The notes under the pieces were generated by a model, which had not been told where the DNA came from, searched no databases, and saw only the letters and a list, made by a program, of their open reading frames with translations. Shown here piece after piece: positions 32,347-43,507 of a stretch of 48,110 bases of DNA (its first letter is position 1; every line of letters begins with the position of its first letter). Location of the stretch: positions 1 to 48,110 of the forward strand of contig QWQY01000002.1 of the NCBI GenBank assembly GCA_003670675.1, read 5' to 3'. This stretch comes from Chloroflexota bacterium. Its GTDB lineage: Bacteria; Chloroflexota; Chloroflexia; Chloroflexales; Roseiflexaceae. The position numbers and the translations under genes are program-made.

Positions 32347-34605
32347 TTATGGGTAGCGTTCGGTAATCCCTGCAGTCAACAACTGTGCCCCGTGGACATT
32401 CATATGGGTATCATCAGAGAAAAGCAGCTGACCATCTTTGGCGGCATAACAATTTTCTGTATCACACATCATCTGCATCGGGTCTATCGTGTCTATTTGT
32501 GGGTATAACGGGAGGACCTCTTCGACGATGTTGCGATATTGTGCATTGAATGCGTCGACAAATGCACGCGGAACTGGGCACGCCCACGAACCAGGCAGTG
32601 TGTTGCGTCGCAGGCAAGTGTTTGGAGCAAACGGAAATTCAGGTGTTTGATAGACAAAAACCACCTTTGTACGGGGAAGCGCAGTCAATCTATCGAACAT
32701 TTCCACAAGTGAATCACGATAGTCTGTCTGCTTCTGTTCGCTTGTTTCCGGAAAAGGCCGATCCCGGTACTTGAGGCGTATCACCCGACGCGATTGCGGA
32801 TTCGGCTTGTAACCTTCGATGCTCGTATAGCGTCCCAGCACAAATATCACTCGATCTCGATCCGCAGGCATAGTCTTGAGCGTTTCGTAGATGGCCGGAA
32901 TACCGCGCGGCACATTACACTTTACCGAGACAGCGTCCGACGCGCCGTAGCGCTCCATGCCCGGTAATGGTATGCATCCGTTCTTTCTCATCACAAGCAC
33001 CGGATGGTCTATAGTCTGATCGAGTAACGCTGTTGCAAATGCCTTCGCAATACTATCGCCGATGACAATGTATTGCGTACGCGTACTGTCAGGGTGCGCG
33101 ACGAGGTTACAATTCGCTCTAAAGGAAGTTTTGAAGCCCGCCTGCATGCACGTTTGTATATTGGTGCGGGCTGCGATCTTCGCCAGCGTAGTCTTAGCTG
33201 TCTGTGTATTCAACTGTGCACTGACAACCGTTGGGATAGGCCATTGCAGAAACACCGCTGCGCTCATTACCACACCCAGCATCGTCACCAGAATCAGCCA
33301 CGTCGGTACCAGTTTGGCTTGCTCACGCGTTTCTCGTACGCGCCGCTCTACCACCCAATAGGTCAAAAACGCCAGCACGACAGACAGGATGATAGCGCCG
33401 ATGCGCAGATATGCAGTGAAGTCGGCTTCGAGATACAGCATCCCAAACGACAAGATTGGCCAGTGCCAGAGATACAACGGATAGCTGATGAGTCCCACAA
33501 AAACCACGAATTTGTTGGCGAACAATACACGACTGACCCACGATTGCCCTCCCGAGACAATCAACATGAACGCACCGACCGTCGGGATCAATGCCATATT
33601 GCCAGGGAACACCGTCTTATCTTTGATAACAACAAATCCGATACACAACAGTATGAATCCTGCCCAGCTCAGTTCGCTGGCAATTTTGCGTACCTGCGGT
33701 TGCGTGTAAGGGATCCGATATGTCGATACAATCCAGGCAGCAATGCCACCAATTCCTAACTCCCAAAAGCGGGATATCGGCCAGTAGAACGCCGCGTCGT
33801 CGTCTGTCTTATGCAGGTACTGCGTCGTAACAAATGATGCAATACACAACAAAAGGAATGTCCAAAAGAGACCATTGCGGTGTTTGCGCAACAGCGTAAT
33901 CACAACCGGCCAGACTATATAGAACTGCTCTTCTATGCCCAAAGACCAGAGATGGAGCAATGGCAGTGCATATGAGTCCTGGGCGAAATAGCCGACTTGA
34001 CTGTAGAGAAGTATGTTCGATACGAACAGCGAGCCCGCGATGCTCTGTCTGATCAGGTTTTCGTATTCTGCGGGGAATAGCACAAACCAACCCATCACCA
34101 GAACAGTTGCGAGTACCACCACCAATGCAGGGAAGATGCGGCGGATCCGGCGTTCATAGAATCCTATGTATGTAAACGTCCCTTTGGCATTTTGCTCAAT
34201 CAATATTTGTGTAATTAAGAAGCCTGAAATAACAAAAAAGATGTCTACCCCAATGAATCCACCGGGCATGAGTGAGGGAAAGGCGTGGTAAATGACAACT
34301 GGAATGATCGCGAACGCACGCAAACCGTCTATTTCGGGACGATATTTATGTTGATCTGGGGTTGGTGTCGGTGCATGCTCGTCATCGCGTGCGGTTCGTT
34401 GATTCAATCCCGCCAACATCTGCACAATGCTGAGAACAAGCCATCCTATGGTGAGTGTCAGTGCTACGATTTTCACCAACGATGGAATCAGGATGAGTAC
34501 ACCCGCAACCGTGACAACCAAACCAAGCACGTAAAATGATTTGCCGAGTCGAAGCGCAATGCAACTACTGATGAGTACGACCCACACCAAAAAAAAGGTA
34601 TACAT
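32347..34605 (-). CDS. OafA/YrhL-type membrane acyltransferase with C-terminal SGNH domain
   Basis: The 752-aa protein has two short N-terminal helices and then an Acyl_transf_3 domain (about 88-440) with RPEIDGLRAFAIIPVVIYHAF, FIGVDIFFVISGFLI and E-R-R-x-R-R-I-F-P-A. A C-terminal SGNH hydrolase-like domain (about 500-752) carries GDSIAK near residue 516 and DDTHMN near 734, the expected Ser and Asp-x-x-His catalytic elements. Such two-domain proteins O-acetylate cell-surface glycans. The next gene upstream on the same strand is a broken paralog. Confidence 0.88.
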   Translation of the reverse strand: MYTFFLVWVVLISSCIALRLGKSFYVLGLVVTVAGVLILIPSLVKIVALTLTIGWLVLSIVQMLAGLNQRTARDDEHAPTPTPDQHKYRPEIDGLRAFAIIPVVIYHAFPSLMPGGFIGVDIFFVISGFLITQILIEQNAKGTFTYIGFYERRIRRIFPALVVVLATVLVMGWFVLFPAEYENLIRQSIAGSLFVSNILLYSQVGYFAQDSYALPLLHLWSLGIEEQFYIVWPVVITLLRKHRNGLFWTFLLLCIASFVTTQYLHKTDDDAAFYWPISRFWELGIGGIAAWIVSTYRIPYTQPQVRKIASELSWAGFILLCIGFVVIKDKTVFPGNMALIPTVGAFMLIVSGGQSWVSRVLFANKFVVFVGLISYPLYLWHWPILSFGMLYLEADFTAYLRIGAIILSVVLAFLTYWVVERRVRETREQAKLVPTWLILVTMLGVVMSAAVFLQWPIPTVVSAQLNTQTAKTTLAKIAARTNIQTCMQAGFKTSFRANCNLVAHPDSTRTQYIVIGDSIAKAFATALLDQTIDHPVLVMRKNGCIPLPGMERYGASDAVSVKCNVPRGIPAIYETLKTMPADRDRVIFVLGRYTSIEGYKPNPQSRRVIRLKYRDRPFPETSEQKQTDYRDSLVEMFDRLTALPRTKVVFVYQTPEFPFAPNTCLRRNTLPGSWACPVPRAFVDAFNAQYRNIVEEVLPLYPQIDTIDPMQMMCDTENCYAAKDGQLLFSDDTHMNVHGAQLLTAGITERYP

Positions 34606-34831
34606 CTGGGATGATGACTTTCACAGTTCTTCTCTCAACAAAATGATACACGTTCCGTTCATTGATATCAACCGGCGTGAATACACTCCACCAAGCACCA
34701 CACAACAACACCGCAGCACGGTACAGAGCTCTGCATGTCAGTCGGAACAAACGATACGATTCGTGTGTATCATCAGTCGTAGCGACGACTGCCGTGTTAG
34801 CCTACCGCACGTTATCAGGCGGCAGTCAACA

Positions 34832-37125
34832 CTACGGGTAGCGCTCGGTGACTCCTTCCATGACCAGCTGCGCACCGAGAATATTGACGTGGATATCATC
34901 GTCGTACAACAACTGACCATCTCTGGCTGCGTAACACTTCTCGTCATCACAAAATGTCTTTAATGGGTCAATCGTATCAACTTGGGGGTACTCTTTGAGG
35001 ACTTCGTCAACGATGTTCCGATATTGAGAAAAAAATTCATCTTGGTCAGCTCTTGGGATGGCACAGCCCGTCGCTTCACCCATGAGGTTGCGCGAAATAC
35101 AATACTCCAGTTTAAAGGGAAGTTCTGGCGTCTGATAAACAAAAACAATCTTCGCGCGTGGGATTTTGGTGACGATTTCGAACATTTCGATGACAGAATC
35201 TCGATAATCTCGCTGCTTTTGTTCGCGCGTCGTGGGGATTGGGCGATTGAGATACTGGAGCTTGGACTCTCCGACATGATTTTTGTTGAACTTGATTCCT
35301 TCAATCGCGGTATAACGCCCAACCAAGAATATCACGCGATCGCGATCTGGCGGAAGTTTTTGAGCGTGTCGAAGATACCAGTTGTCCCCTTTGGCTAGTT
35401 ACATCCAAATACGCCATTTCCCGTCAGTTGATAGCGCTCCATCCCTGGTAGTGGCGGGCATGCACCCTTCCCCATCAAGATCACCGGATGATCGATTGCA
35501 CTATCGAGTAATGCGTAAGATACGGCCATAGCAATGCTGTCGCCAACAACGATGTATTGGGTACGTTCGCGATCAGGGTGCGTGACGACTTTGCAATTAC
35601 CAACAAAAGCCGTTTCGAACGATGCTTCAGCGCAGGTTTGTATCTTTGTCCGGGCGGTTATTTGTGCCATGACACTATCGGCTATTTGTCGTTGACTAGT
35701 GTTGTTCATGAGTTGTGAAATGTTGGTTTGCACCATAATCGTTGAGACCGTCACCATGCCAACCATCACCCCGATTATGCGCCTCGTCGGAACGACCTTG
35801 GTTGACGCTTGGGTTGTTCGTACCCGACGCTCCACCATCCAATACGTTACAAATGCGAGTCCAACGGCAAGAAGCATTGCTGCAATGCGCAGATAAGGAG
35901 TAAACTCGGCTTCGAAATAGATCATTCCAAACGATAGAATTGGCCAATGCCATAGATATAACGGATAACTGATAAGTCCGACGAATACCGCAAATTTGTT
36001 CGCAAAAAGGATTCGGCTGACCCAGCCGTTCCCGCCTGCCAATATCAGCATGAATGCCCCAATTGTCGGTATCAATGCGCTATATCCAGGGAAAACCGTC
36101 GCGTCCGAGATTATCACAAAGCCGATACACAAGAGAATCAAACCGATCCAACTGAGCTCGTTGGCTATTTTGCTGACCCGCGGGTGTTCATAGGTAATGT
36201 GATAACTTGAGAGGATCCAAGCTGCGATGCCCCCAATTCCTAACTCCCAAACTCGAGAGATTGGCCAGTAGAATGCCGCATCATTGTCGATTGTGTGTAA
36301 ATACTGTGTCGCAATAAACGACGCCGCACACAATCCGATGAACGTCCAGAGCAGACCGTTGCGGTTTTTTCGAAGCAGCGTGACAACGAACGGCCAGAAA
36401 ATATAAAACTGCTCCTCAATCCCCAACGACCAGAGATGGAGCAATGGGATGGCATATGACGCCTCAGCGAAATATCCTTGCTGACTGTACAGGAGCAGAT
36501 TGGACACGAAAAGCGAGCCCGCGAGGCTGTGCGTAATGAGGTCCATGTATTCGGCGGGGAACAACACAAACCACCCCGCCACGAGCACCGATACCAGAAC
36601 CACCACCAGCGCCGGGAAGATTCGGCGCGCACGACGTTCATAAAATCCCGCGTAACTGAACGTTCCTTTGGCATTTTGTTCAATCAAAATTTGCGTTATG
36701 AGGAACCCAGAGATCACAAAAAATATATCTACACCAATAAACCCACCGGGCAGCAGTTCTGGGAATGCGTGATAGATGACAACTGGAATAATCGCAAAGG
36801 CACGCAACCCGTCTATTTCGGGACGATATGTATGCTGTTGTTGGATTGTTGTGGATCCATTTTCGTCATCGCTAACGGGTCGTTGGGTCAATCCTGCAAG
36901 CATCTGCACAACACTGAGGACGAGCCAGCCCATCGTGAAAACAATAGCCGAAATCTGCACATACGATGGATACAGAATCAATACCCCTGCTGTTGCAAGA
37001 ATCACTCCGACCACACGGTATGTTTTGCCAAGTCGTAGTGCGACGAAGCAAGCAATGAGTACAAACCAAACCATCGGCAAAATGTATGTCGTTTGTAGTA
37101 GACTTTCGCTGGTAGTTGTACCCAC
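34832..37125 (-). pseudogene. Disrupted paralog of the OafA-SGNH acyltransferase
   Basis: Two track ORFs (35395-37179 and 34832-35335) together rebuild a full copy of the neighbouring 752-aa protein. The first holds the acyltransferase domain and the SGNH Ser motif GDSIAM and stops at TAG 35397-35395, where the intact paralog reads C-N-V-P-R-G. Past the TAG the same frame stays homologous (P-K-G-T-T-G-I-F-D-T-L-K) until a run of five A (minus strand, 35361-35357). Adding one A restores the frame to K-L-P-P-D-R-D-R-V-I-F. One nonsense codon and one -1 frameshift therefore lie about 35 nt apart. The start is probably GTG 37125 with AGGAA upstream. The region is visibly more AT-rich than its neighbours. 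A sequencing error could explain one lesion more easily than both. Confidence 0.8.
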
Positions 37126-37167
37126 GTATACACTTCCTAATTCGTTTTTTTCTCTAACCTTCAATCC

Positions 37168-37197
37168 ATTATAATACAAAAAAATTTACTGATTCAA
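37168..37197 (-). promoter_or_regulatory. Promoter of the acyltransferase pseudogene
   Basis: TTGAAT (37197-37192) and a perfect TATAAT (37173-37168), 18 bp apart on the minus strand, are followed by AGGAA and GTG 37125. The promoter appears intact although the gene is not. Confidence 0.6.
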
Positions 37198-37200
37198 TAA

Positions 37201-38406
<1,206 letters not shown>

Positions 38407-38486
38407 CGCAGGTACTGCCTGACGTCATGATGGGTGGCACAGCGTAGCATGGGCTGAACGTCCTGCAGTACACGGGGATAGATGCG

Positions 38487-39269
38487 ATGAATTGGCGGTA
38501 TGCAATCCAAGAGTGGCGTGGTCTCAAATTGCCACACTTTATGGTCATCGGTGCACAAAAAGCGGGGACGACGAGTGTGCATGAATGGCTCTTGCATCAT
38601 CCCTCTGTGTACGTACCGGCAACCAAAGAAACGCACTATTTCACGTTGTTTTTTGATCAACCAGTGCGCTGGTACGCAGATCACTATCAGGGGTCACGCC
38701 CGGGACAATTACGTGGCGATATCACGCCATACTATGCATTTCATCCGCATGCCGCAGCACGCATTGCAGCGTTGATTCCGACCGTTCGTTTGGTGTATTT
38801 GGTGCGTGACCCGGTAGAGCGCGCGATTTCGCAGTACTACCACGAGATTCGTCGTGGCAAAGAATCTCTCAGCATTGAGGACGCACTTGCAGCAGAGTCT
38901 GAGCGCCTCTCCGGTGCACTCGAACGACTGCGTATACCGGGGAGTCGTGATCAAGCCCATCAATCCAACAGCTACGTTGCGCGGAGCCGCTACGAACAGC
39001 ACATTTTGCACTATCGGCGCTTCTTCCACGCCGATCAGCTGCTCGTGCTCCGTAGCGAAGATCTCTTTGCAAACGACCCGCGGGCTTGGCAACGATTGCT
39101 GCGCCACATCGGAACGCCTATGATTTCACTTGAACGGGCCGTTCCGCAGGCCAACGCTGGACAGGGCGAACACAGTCACGTCTCTCAGACGACCCGCGAT
39201 GCACTGCGCGCAACCCTCGACCCGACCTATCAATGGATGGTCAAAGAGTATGGAATCCAGTGGCAGTAG
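38487..39269 (+). CDS. PAPS-dependent sulfotransferase
   Basis: The 260-aa protein has the 5'-phosphosulfate loop GAQKAGTTS at residues 22-30 and the 3'-phosphate site LVYLVRDPVERAISQYYHE near 105. The HYFTLFF and WY-x-x-HY segments match the heparan/aryl sulfotransferase-like group. It transfers sulfate from PAPS to a hydroxyl on a glycan or lipid. It follows sqdB by 80 nt on the same strand. SqdB builds a C-S bond from sulfite, a different chemistry, so the two may act on different products or on one modified lipid. Confidence 0.88.
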   Translation: MNWRYAIQEWRGLKLPHFMVIGAQKAGTTSVHEWLLHHPSVYVPATKETHYFTLFFDQPVRWYADHYQGSRPGQLRGDITPYYAFHPHAAARIAALIPTVRLVYLVRDPVERAISQYYHEIRRGKESLSIEDALAAESERLSGALERLRIPGSRDQAHQSNSYVARSRYEQHILHYRRFFHADQLLVLRSEDLFANDPRAWQRLLRHIGTPMISLERAVPQANAGQGEHSHVSQTTRDALRATLDPTYQWMVKEYGIQWQ

Positions 39270-39342
39270 CTACGCGTTCTCACTGATTTGCACGCAATAC
39301 CGTTGATATCAGACGATGCGTGCCAGGGGCTGGGGGCTTATC

Positions 39343-39419
39343 ACTACTCCCTACTCCCTACTCACTACTCACTACTCACTACTCACTACTCACTACTCCC
39401 TACTCCCTACTCCCTACTC
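39343..39419. repeat. Heptamer tandem repeat (ACTACTC/CCTACTC), eleven units
   Basis: Eleven exact 7-bp units lie back to back, ordered ACTACTC, CCTACTC twice, ACTACTC five times, CCTACTC three times. Only the first base of each unit varies. The 7-bp period is a multiple of neither 3 nor a helical turn. It lies in the 326-nt gap before groES, upstream of the CIRCE element. The ORF over it in the track is an artefact of the repeat. Confidence 0.95.
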
Positions 39420-39463
39420 ACGCATTCTCGCCCTACCTCCAGATTACTAATTCTTTGTTAGAT

Positions 39464-39490
39464 TTAGCACTCGCACTCCTTGAGTGCGAG
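39464..39490. promoter_or_regulatory. CIRCE element upstream of the groES promoter
   Basis: TTAGCACTC-N9-GAGTGCGAG: the left arm is the exact CIRCE consensus and the right arm differs at two bases (GAGTGCTAA expected). It is the binding site of the heat-shock repressor HrcA. It ends 7 nt before the -35 box. Confidence 0.9.
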
Positions 39491-39497
39491 TTTTCTC

Positions 39498-39526
39498 TTG
39501 ACAAGGGATGATGCTTTATCTATAGT
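39498..39526 (+). promoter_or_regulatory. groESL promoter
   Basis: TTGACA (39498-39503) and TATAGT (39521-39526) are separated by 17 bp, between the two CIRCE-geometry repeats. The transcription start would be about 39533, immediately before the second repeat. Confidence 0.88.
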
Positions 39527-39535
39527 TAGGTATGG

Positions 39536-39562
39536 TTAGCAGTTGAGCTGTTTGACTGCTAA
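39536..39562. promoter_or_regulatory. Second CIRCE-like inverted repeat in the groES leader
   Basis: TTAGCAGTT-N9-GACTGCTAA has the same 9-9-9 geometry as CIRCE and keeps the TTAGCA/TGCTAA ends, with CAGT in place of CACT. Its arms pair at eight of nine positions. It covers the start of the transcript and could be a second HrcA site or a 5'-end stem. Confidence 0.7.
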
Positions 39563-39595
39563 ATGTATGTATCGCAGATGAGGGGAAGCGTCACT

Positions 39596-39901
39596 ATGGC
39601 TGCAAACTTCCGCATCCGACCGCTGGCCGACCGGGTTGTCATCAAACCGGCAGAGCGCGAGGAAAAGACCAAGGGCGGCTTGTTCATCCCAGACACCGCC
39701 AGCAAAGAACGCCCCATGGAGGGCGAAATCGTCGCTGTCGGCGATGGTCGCCGCACGGACGAAGGTGCATTGGTACCGATGAGTGTTAAGGTCGGTGACA
39801 AGGTCCTGTTCGCCAAGTACAGCGGCACCGAGTACAAGGTCGACGACGTGGATTACCTCGTCTTGGCCGAAAAAGACATCCTCGGCGTCATCCAGGGTTA
39901 A
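39596..39901 (+). CDS. groES: GroES co-chaperonin
   Basis: The protein has 101 residues from ATG 39596 with AGGGGAAG upstream; the longer track start falls in the second repeat. The family pattern is complete: RIRPLADRVVIKPAERE at the start, TKGGLFIPDTASKERPMEGEIVAVGDGR for the mobile loop and roof, and KVGDKVLFAKYSGTEYKVDDVDYLVL near 60-90. It caps the GroEL ring during protein folding. It is 35 nt upstream of groEL in one operon under CIRCE control. Confidence 0.97.
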   Translation: MAANFRIRPLADRVVIKPAEREEKTKGGLFIPDTASKERPMEGEIVAVGDGRRTDEGALVPMSVKVGDKVLFAKYSGTEYKVDDVDYLVLAEKDILGVIQG

Positions 39902-39936
39902 TCCAACTACCAGTCTGATTTGAGGAGTGGAAACAC

Positions 39937-41571
39937 ATGCCTAAGCAACTTTATTTCAACGAAGAGGCTCGTCGCGCCCTCAAGCGTGGTGTAGATGCCG
40001 TCGCTGACGCCGTCAAGACCACCTTGGGACCTCGCGGCCGCAACGTCGCCATCGACAAGAAGTTCGGCGCTCCGACCGTCACCCACGACGGTGTCACGGT
40101 CGCCAAGGAAATCGAACTCAAAGACCCATTCGAAAACATGGGCGCTCGCTTGTTGGTCGAAGTCGCCACCAAGACCAATGACATCGCCGGCGACGGTACC
40201 ACCACCGCAACCGTCCTTGCACAGGCCATCGTTACCGAAGGCCTCAAGATGGTCGCTGCTGGCGCCAACCCGATGATGATCCGCCGCGGTCTCGACCGTG
40301 GTGCCGAAGCCCTCATCGCCAAGCTGCGCGAGATGGCAACCCCCATCCGCGATCGCGCCGACATCGCCCACGTGGCATCCATCTCGGCCGCTGACCGCGA
40401 AATCGGCGAAATCATCGCCGAAGTGATGGAAAAAGTCGGCAAAGATGGCGTCATCACCGTCGAAGAGTCCAAGGGTATCGCCTTCGAAAAGGAATACACC
40501 GAGGGCATGCAGTTCGACCGTGGCTACATCTCGGCCTACTTCGTCACCAACTCCGAGCGCATGGAAGCCGAGCTCGAGAGCCCATACATCCTCATCACCG
40601 ACAAGAAGATCAGCGCCATCCAAGAGATCTTGCCGGTCCTCGAGAAGGCTCTCACCGTCACCAAGAACTTGGTCATCATCTCCGAAGACATCGACGGCGA
40701 AGCCTTGGCAACCCTGGTTGTCAACAAGCTCCGCGGTACCGTCAACGTCCTGGGTGTCAAGGCTCCTGGCTTCGGCGATCGCCGTAAGGCCATGCTTCAA
40801 GACATCGCCATCCTCACCGGTGGTACGTTGATCTCCGAAGAAGTCGGCCGCAAGCTCGACTCCGCCACCATCGAAGACCTTGGTCGTGCCCGCCGTGTCG
40901 TTTCCGACAAGGACAACACCACCATCATCGAAGGTAACGGCAACGAGAAGGCCATCAAGGCCCGTATCGAGCAGATCCGCACCCAGATCGACTCCACCAC
41001 CAGCGACTTCGACCGCGAAAAGCTGCAGGAGCGCTTGGCCAAGCTCGCCGGCGGCGTCGCAGTCCTCAAGGTCGGTGGTTCGACCGAGCCCGAGCTCAAA
41101 GAAAAGAAGCACCGCGTCGAAGACGCCTTGTCGACCGCTCGCGCAGCAGTCGAAGAAGGTATCGTCCCTGGCGGTGGTGTAGCCCTGATCAATGCCATCT
41201 CGGCCCTCGACAACGTCAAAGTTGCCCACGAAGACGAGACCTATGGCATCCGCATCCTGCGCCGTGCGCTCGAAGAGCCAATGCGCATCTTGGCCCGCAA
41301 TGCCGGTGAAGAAGGCTCCGTCATCATCGACGCAGTCCGCCGCATCCAGGCCGAGAAGAAGAACACCAACCTGGGCTACAACGTGATGAACGGCGAGTTC
41401 ATCGACCTCGTCAAAGAAGGCATCATCGACCCGGTCAAGGTCACCCGCAGTGCTGTTCAGAACGCAATCTCGATTGCCGCTCTGATCCTCACCACCGAGG
41501 CCCTGATCGCCGATCTGCCCGAAGACAAGGCAGCTCCTATGCCACAAGGCGGCGGCGGCATGGACTTCTAG
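39937..41571 (+). CDS. groEL: GroEL chaperonin
   Basis: The 544-aa protein has normal length. [33 protein letters not shown] near residues 30-60, [15 protein letters not shown] near 85, the central hinge [25 protein letters not shown] near 183, [13 protein letters not shown] near 408, and the terminal [11 protein letters not shown] are all present. It folds client proteins in a double ring with GroES. GAGGAGTGG precedes ATG 39937. The long minus-strand ORF opposite it in the track is a codon-bias shadow. Confidence 0.98.
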   Translation: MPKQLYFNEEARRALKRGVDAVADAVKTTLGPRGRNVAIDKKFGAPTVTHDGVTVAKEIELKDPFENMGARLLVEVATKTNDIAGDGTTTATVLAQAIVTEGLKMVAAGANPMMIRRGLDRGAEALIAKLREMATPIRDRADIAHVASISAADREIGEIIAEVMEKVGKDGVITVEESKGIAFEKEYTEGMQFDRGYISAYFVTNSERMEAELESPYILITDKKISAIQEILPVLEKALTVTKNLVIISEDIDGEALATLVVNKLRGTVNVLGVKAPGFGDRRKAMLQDIAILTGGTLISEEVGRKLDSATIEDLGRARRVVSDKDNTTIIEGNGNEKAIKARIEQIRTQIDSTTSDFDREKLQERLAKLAGGVAVLKVGGSTEPELKEKKHRVEDALSTARAAVEEGIVPGGGVALINAISALDNVKVAHEDETYGIRILRRALEEPMRILARNAGEEGSVIIDAVRRIQAEKKNTNLGYNVMNGEFIDLVKEGIIDPVKVTRSAVQNAISIAALILTTEALIADLPEDKAAPMPQGGGGMDF

Positions 41572-41590
41572 TCCATCCCTCTCCCCACAA

Positions 41591-41625
41591 ACGCGGGTCG
41601 GTGCAATGCACCGACCCGCGTTTTC
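41591..41625 (+). terminator. Terminator of the groESL operon
   Basis: A 14-bp perfect stem, ACGCGGGTCGGTGC / GCACCGACCCGCGT, with a 3-nt loop is followed by TTTC. It starts 19 nt after the groEL stop. Confidence 0.9.
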
Positions 41626-41647
41626 ACGTGTCGCATACCGATACGCT

Positions 41648-43507
41648 ATGATAGCGGTGACACGATTCCCATCTGCAGAGGTCACCATTCCATCCGCACA
41701 CATCCGTCCATGGCTGGTTTTTTGGCTTTGCTGTGCCTTTTATATCCTCACTGCCAGCGGCCACACCTACGCCCCCGATGAAGAAACCATGATTGCCGTC
41801 AGCGACGCAATCGTGCACACCCAATCCGTCGCCCTGCGTCACGCCGATGGGCAGCCGTGGTCTGCCCTGCGCGACGGGATCAACTACGGTCGCTATGCCT
41901 CGTACGGTATTCTCCCGTCCCTCCTCATCGTTCCCATCAGTGTCGTGGTCGCGCTTATCAGCACCCCTGGCACACTTGCTGCCACTGACGCGGTGCGTCT
42001 GCTGGCTAGTTTTGTCAATGCACCCATCACCGCCGCCACGATTGCCTGCCTCGCGGTGCTCCTCAACCGAACCACGCTACCCCGTTCGGGGCGCATCTGG
42101 ACCCTCGTGTGCGCGGCTGCCGGCGCATGCCTCTGGCCATACGCACGGTCGTTTTTTTCCGAGCCCCTCACCATGCTCCTCATCACCGCCAGCCTCGCCA
42201 GTGCGACACGCCGACCCGTTACTACCGGCAGCGTGTTCCTGGCGGTGCTCTGTGCGGGCTTGATCCTACCTACCCGCATCGCTGCCGTCGTGGCCATCCC
42301 CATCCTGGCTACCGCCGCCGACTGGACCGCCCCGTTGCGCCGGAGGACCGTACTGGCTGCCTGCGCCGGCGTCATCCCCGGCATCGCCCTGTGGGGCACC
42401 TACAATGTCCTGCGCTACGGCACCTTCTTTGCGACCGGCTACGGCACCGAATCGACCGCCTTCGACACGCCGTTTCTGACCGGTTTGACCGGTCTGCTCG
42501 CATCCGGCGGCAGTGGACTCATCTGGTATGCGCCATTCGTCATCTGGATCCCCGTCGGTGCGCGCTATTGGTGGCACCATGACCGCCGCTTGTTGTCGAG
42601 CGCCCTGGGCCTCGTCCTGACGCATCTGCTCCTGTATGCTTCGTGGAGCGCATGGGACGGCGGCGGGGTGTGGGGGCCACGCTTCCTCGTACCCATCATT
42701 CCTGCTGCGCTCCTCGTCGCCGCTGGCGTCTGGGCGACGCAATCGCGCATCGTTCGGTCCGCCGCCCAACTCACCGTCGTGCTGGGTATCGGCATCACCT
42801 TCCTCGGCGCCGCGGTGAATTTTTCGATTGATTCGAACCTGCCTGTCCCGCGCGAGATCCCCCCCATCGCCCACGCCCGTATCCTCTGGGATCGCCTGCG
42901 TAGCAGCACCGTATCAGCCCAGACCTGCCGCATCGAGACGAACTGGCACCCCAGCGAAGCCGTCGATGGGCACCTCTGGCAGCGGAGCAATGGCGCCAGT
43001 ACATTCAGCTGTCGCCTCGAACCGCTCAGCATCCTGCGCCTGCACCTCGACGATCGCCGCCCCGAACAAGCCGCTGCGTCAGCAATGCTCTTGCAGGTAG
43101 GGGACGATGCCCAGTACCCTATCCCCGCGGGCACCTTCCGACGCATCCATCTGCTCAGTCGTGCCGGTATGCAACACTACACGCTCCGTAGCACACCCTG
43201 GAACGCCCGCGCCCTCGGTCTGAGCGACCGCGACGACGACCTCGGACCGACGCTCCTCGACATTCGTTCTACCCCCGCCCTGGCGCGCATCAGCGACGCC
43301 AGTACTGCCCCCATGCCCACCCAACCCATCCGGCGCTGGGCATGGTACTACGAACCCACCAACCGCCATCCGGGCGACTGGTGGGTCTGGTATCTGCCGC
43401 ACACGGCACTTGCTGACTGGTCTGCACTGTTGATTGCCGGCTGGCTGGCCTGCGTGAGCATCTGTCTTGGTGCTGCGACGCAGGTATGGCGCCGTACGAA
43501 CAACTAA
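41648..43507 (+). CDS. GT-C-like membrane glycosyltransferase (probable)
   Basis: The protein has about 619 residues if started at ATG 41648. The track start lies in the groEL terminator, and the true start is uncertain because a TATGAT -10-like box overlaps this ATG. About ten membrane helices are followed by a soluble C-terminal domain (about 415-590) and a final helix. A first-loop acidic pair, TYAPDEETM near residue 44, and the PYARSFFSEPLT segment fit GT-C or PMT-like enzymes that use polyprenyl-phosphate sugars. The gene overlaps the convergent GT28 gene by 4 bp. Confidence 0.62.
   Translation: MIAVTRFPSAEVTIPSAHIRPWLVFWLCCAFYILTASGHTYAPDEETMIAVSDAIVHTQSVALRHADGQPWSALRDGINYGRYASYGILPSLLIVPISVVVALISTPGTLAATDAVRLLASFVNAPITAATIACLAVLLNRTTLPRSGRIWTLVCAAAGACLWPYARSFFSEPLTMLLITASLASATRRPVTTGSVFLAVLCAGLILPTRIAAVVAIPILATAADWTAPLRRRTVLAACAGVIPGIALWGTYNVLRYGTFFATGYGTESTAFDTPFLTGLTGLLASGGSGLIWYAPFVIWIPVGARYWWHHDRRLLSSALGLVLTHLLLYASWSAWDGGGVWGPRFLVPIIPAALLVAAGVWATQSRIVRSAAQLTVVLGIGITFLGAAVNFSIDSNLPVPREIPPIAHARILWDRLRSSTVSAQTCRIETNWHPSEAVDGHLWQRSNGASTFSCRLEPLSILRLHLDDRRPEQAAASAMLLQVGDDAQYPIPAGTFRRIHLLSRAGMQHYTLRSTPWNARALGLSDRDDDLGPTLLDIRSTPALARISDASTAPMPTQPIRRWAWYYEPTNRHPGDWWVWYLPHTALADWSALLIAGWLACVSICLGAATQVWRRTNN

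Noticed and set aside
35395-35397. Recoding of TAG (readthrough or pyrrolysine) in the broken acyltransferase
   Set aside because: A separate frameshift lies about 35 nt further on, so decoding the TAG would not restore the protein; decay is simpler.
34982-35398. 138-aa plus-strand ORF inside the acyltransferase remnant
   Set aside because: It is antisense to sequence with clear homology to the intact SGNH domain.
39343-39419. Possible CRISPR array
   Set aside because: Repeat units are 7 bp with no spacers and no cas genes nearby.
39320-39511. Plus-strand ORF with LLTTHYSLLTTPYS repeats
   Set aside because: It is a translation of the 7-bp tandem array, which lies in the groESL upstream region.
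39907-41703. 598-aa minus-strand ORF opposite groEL
   Set aside because: Acidic, Asp/Val/Gly-rich shadow produced by codon bias of groEL; similar shadows lie opposite gyrB (10427-11137, 11429-12307) and tyrS (28471-29739).
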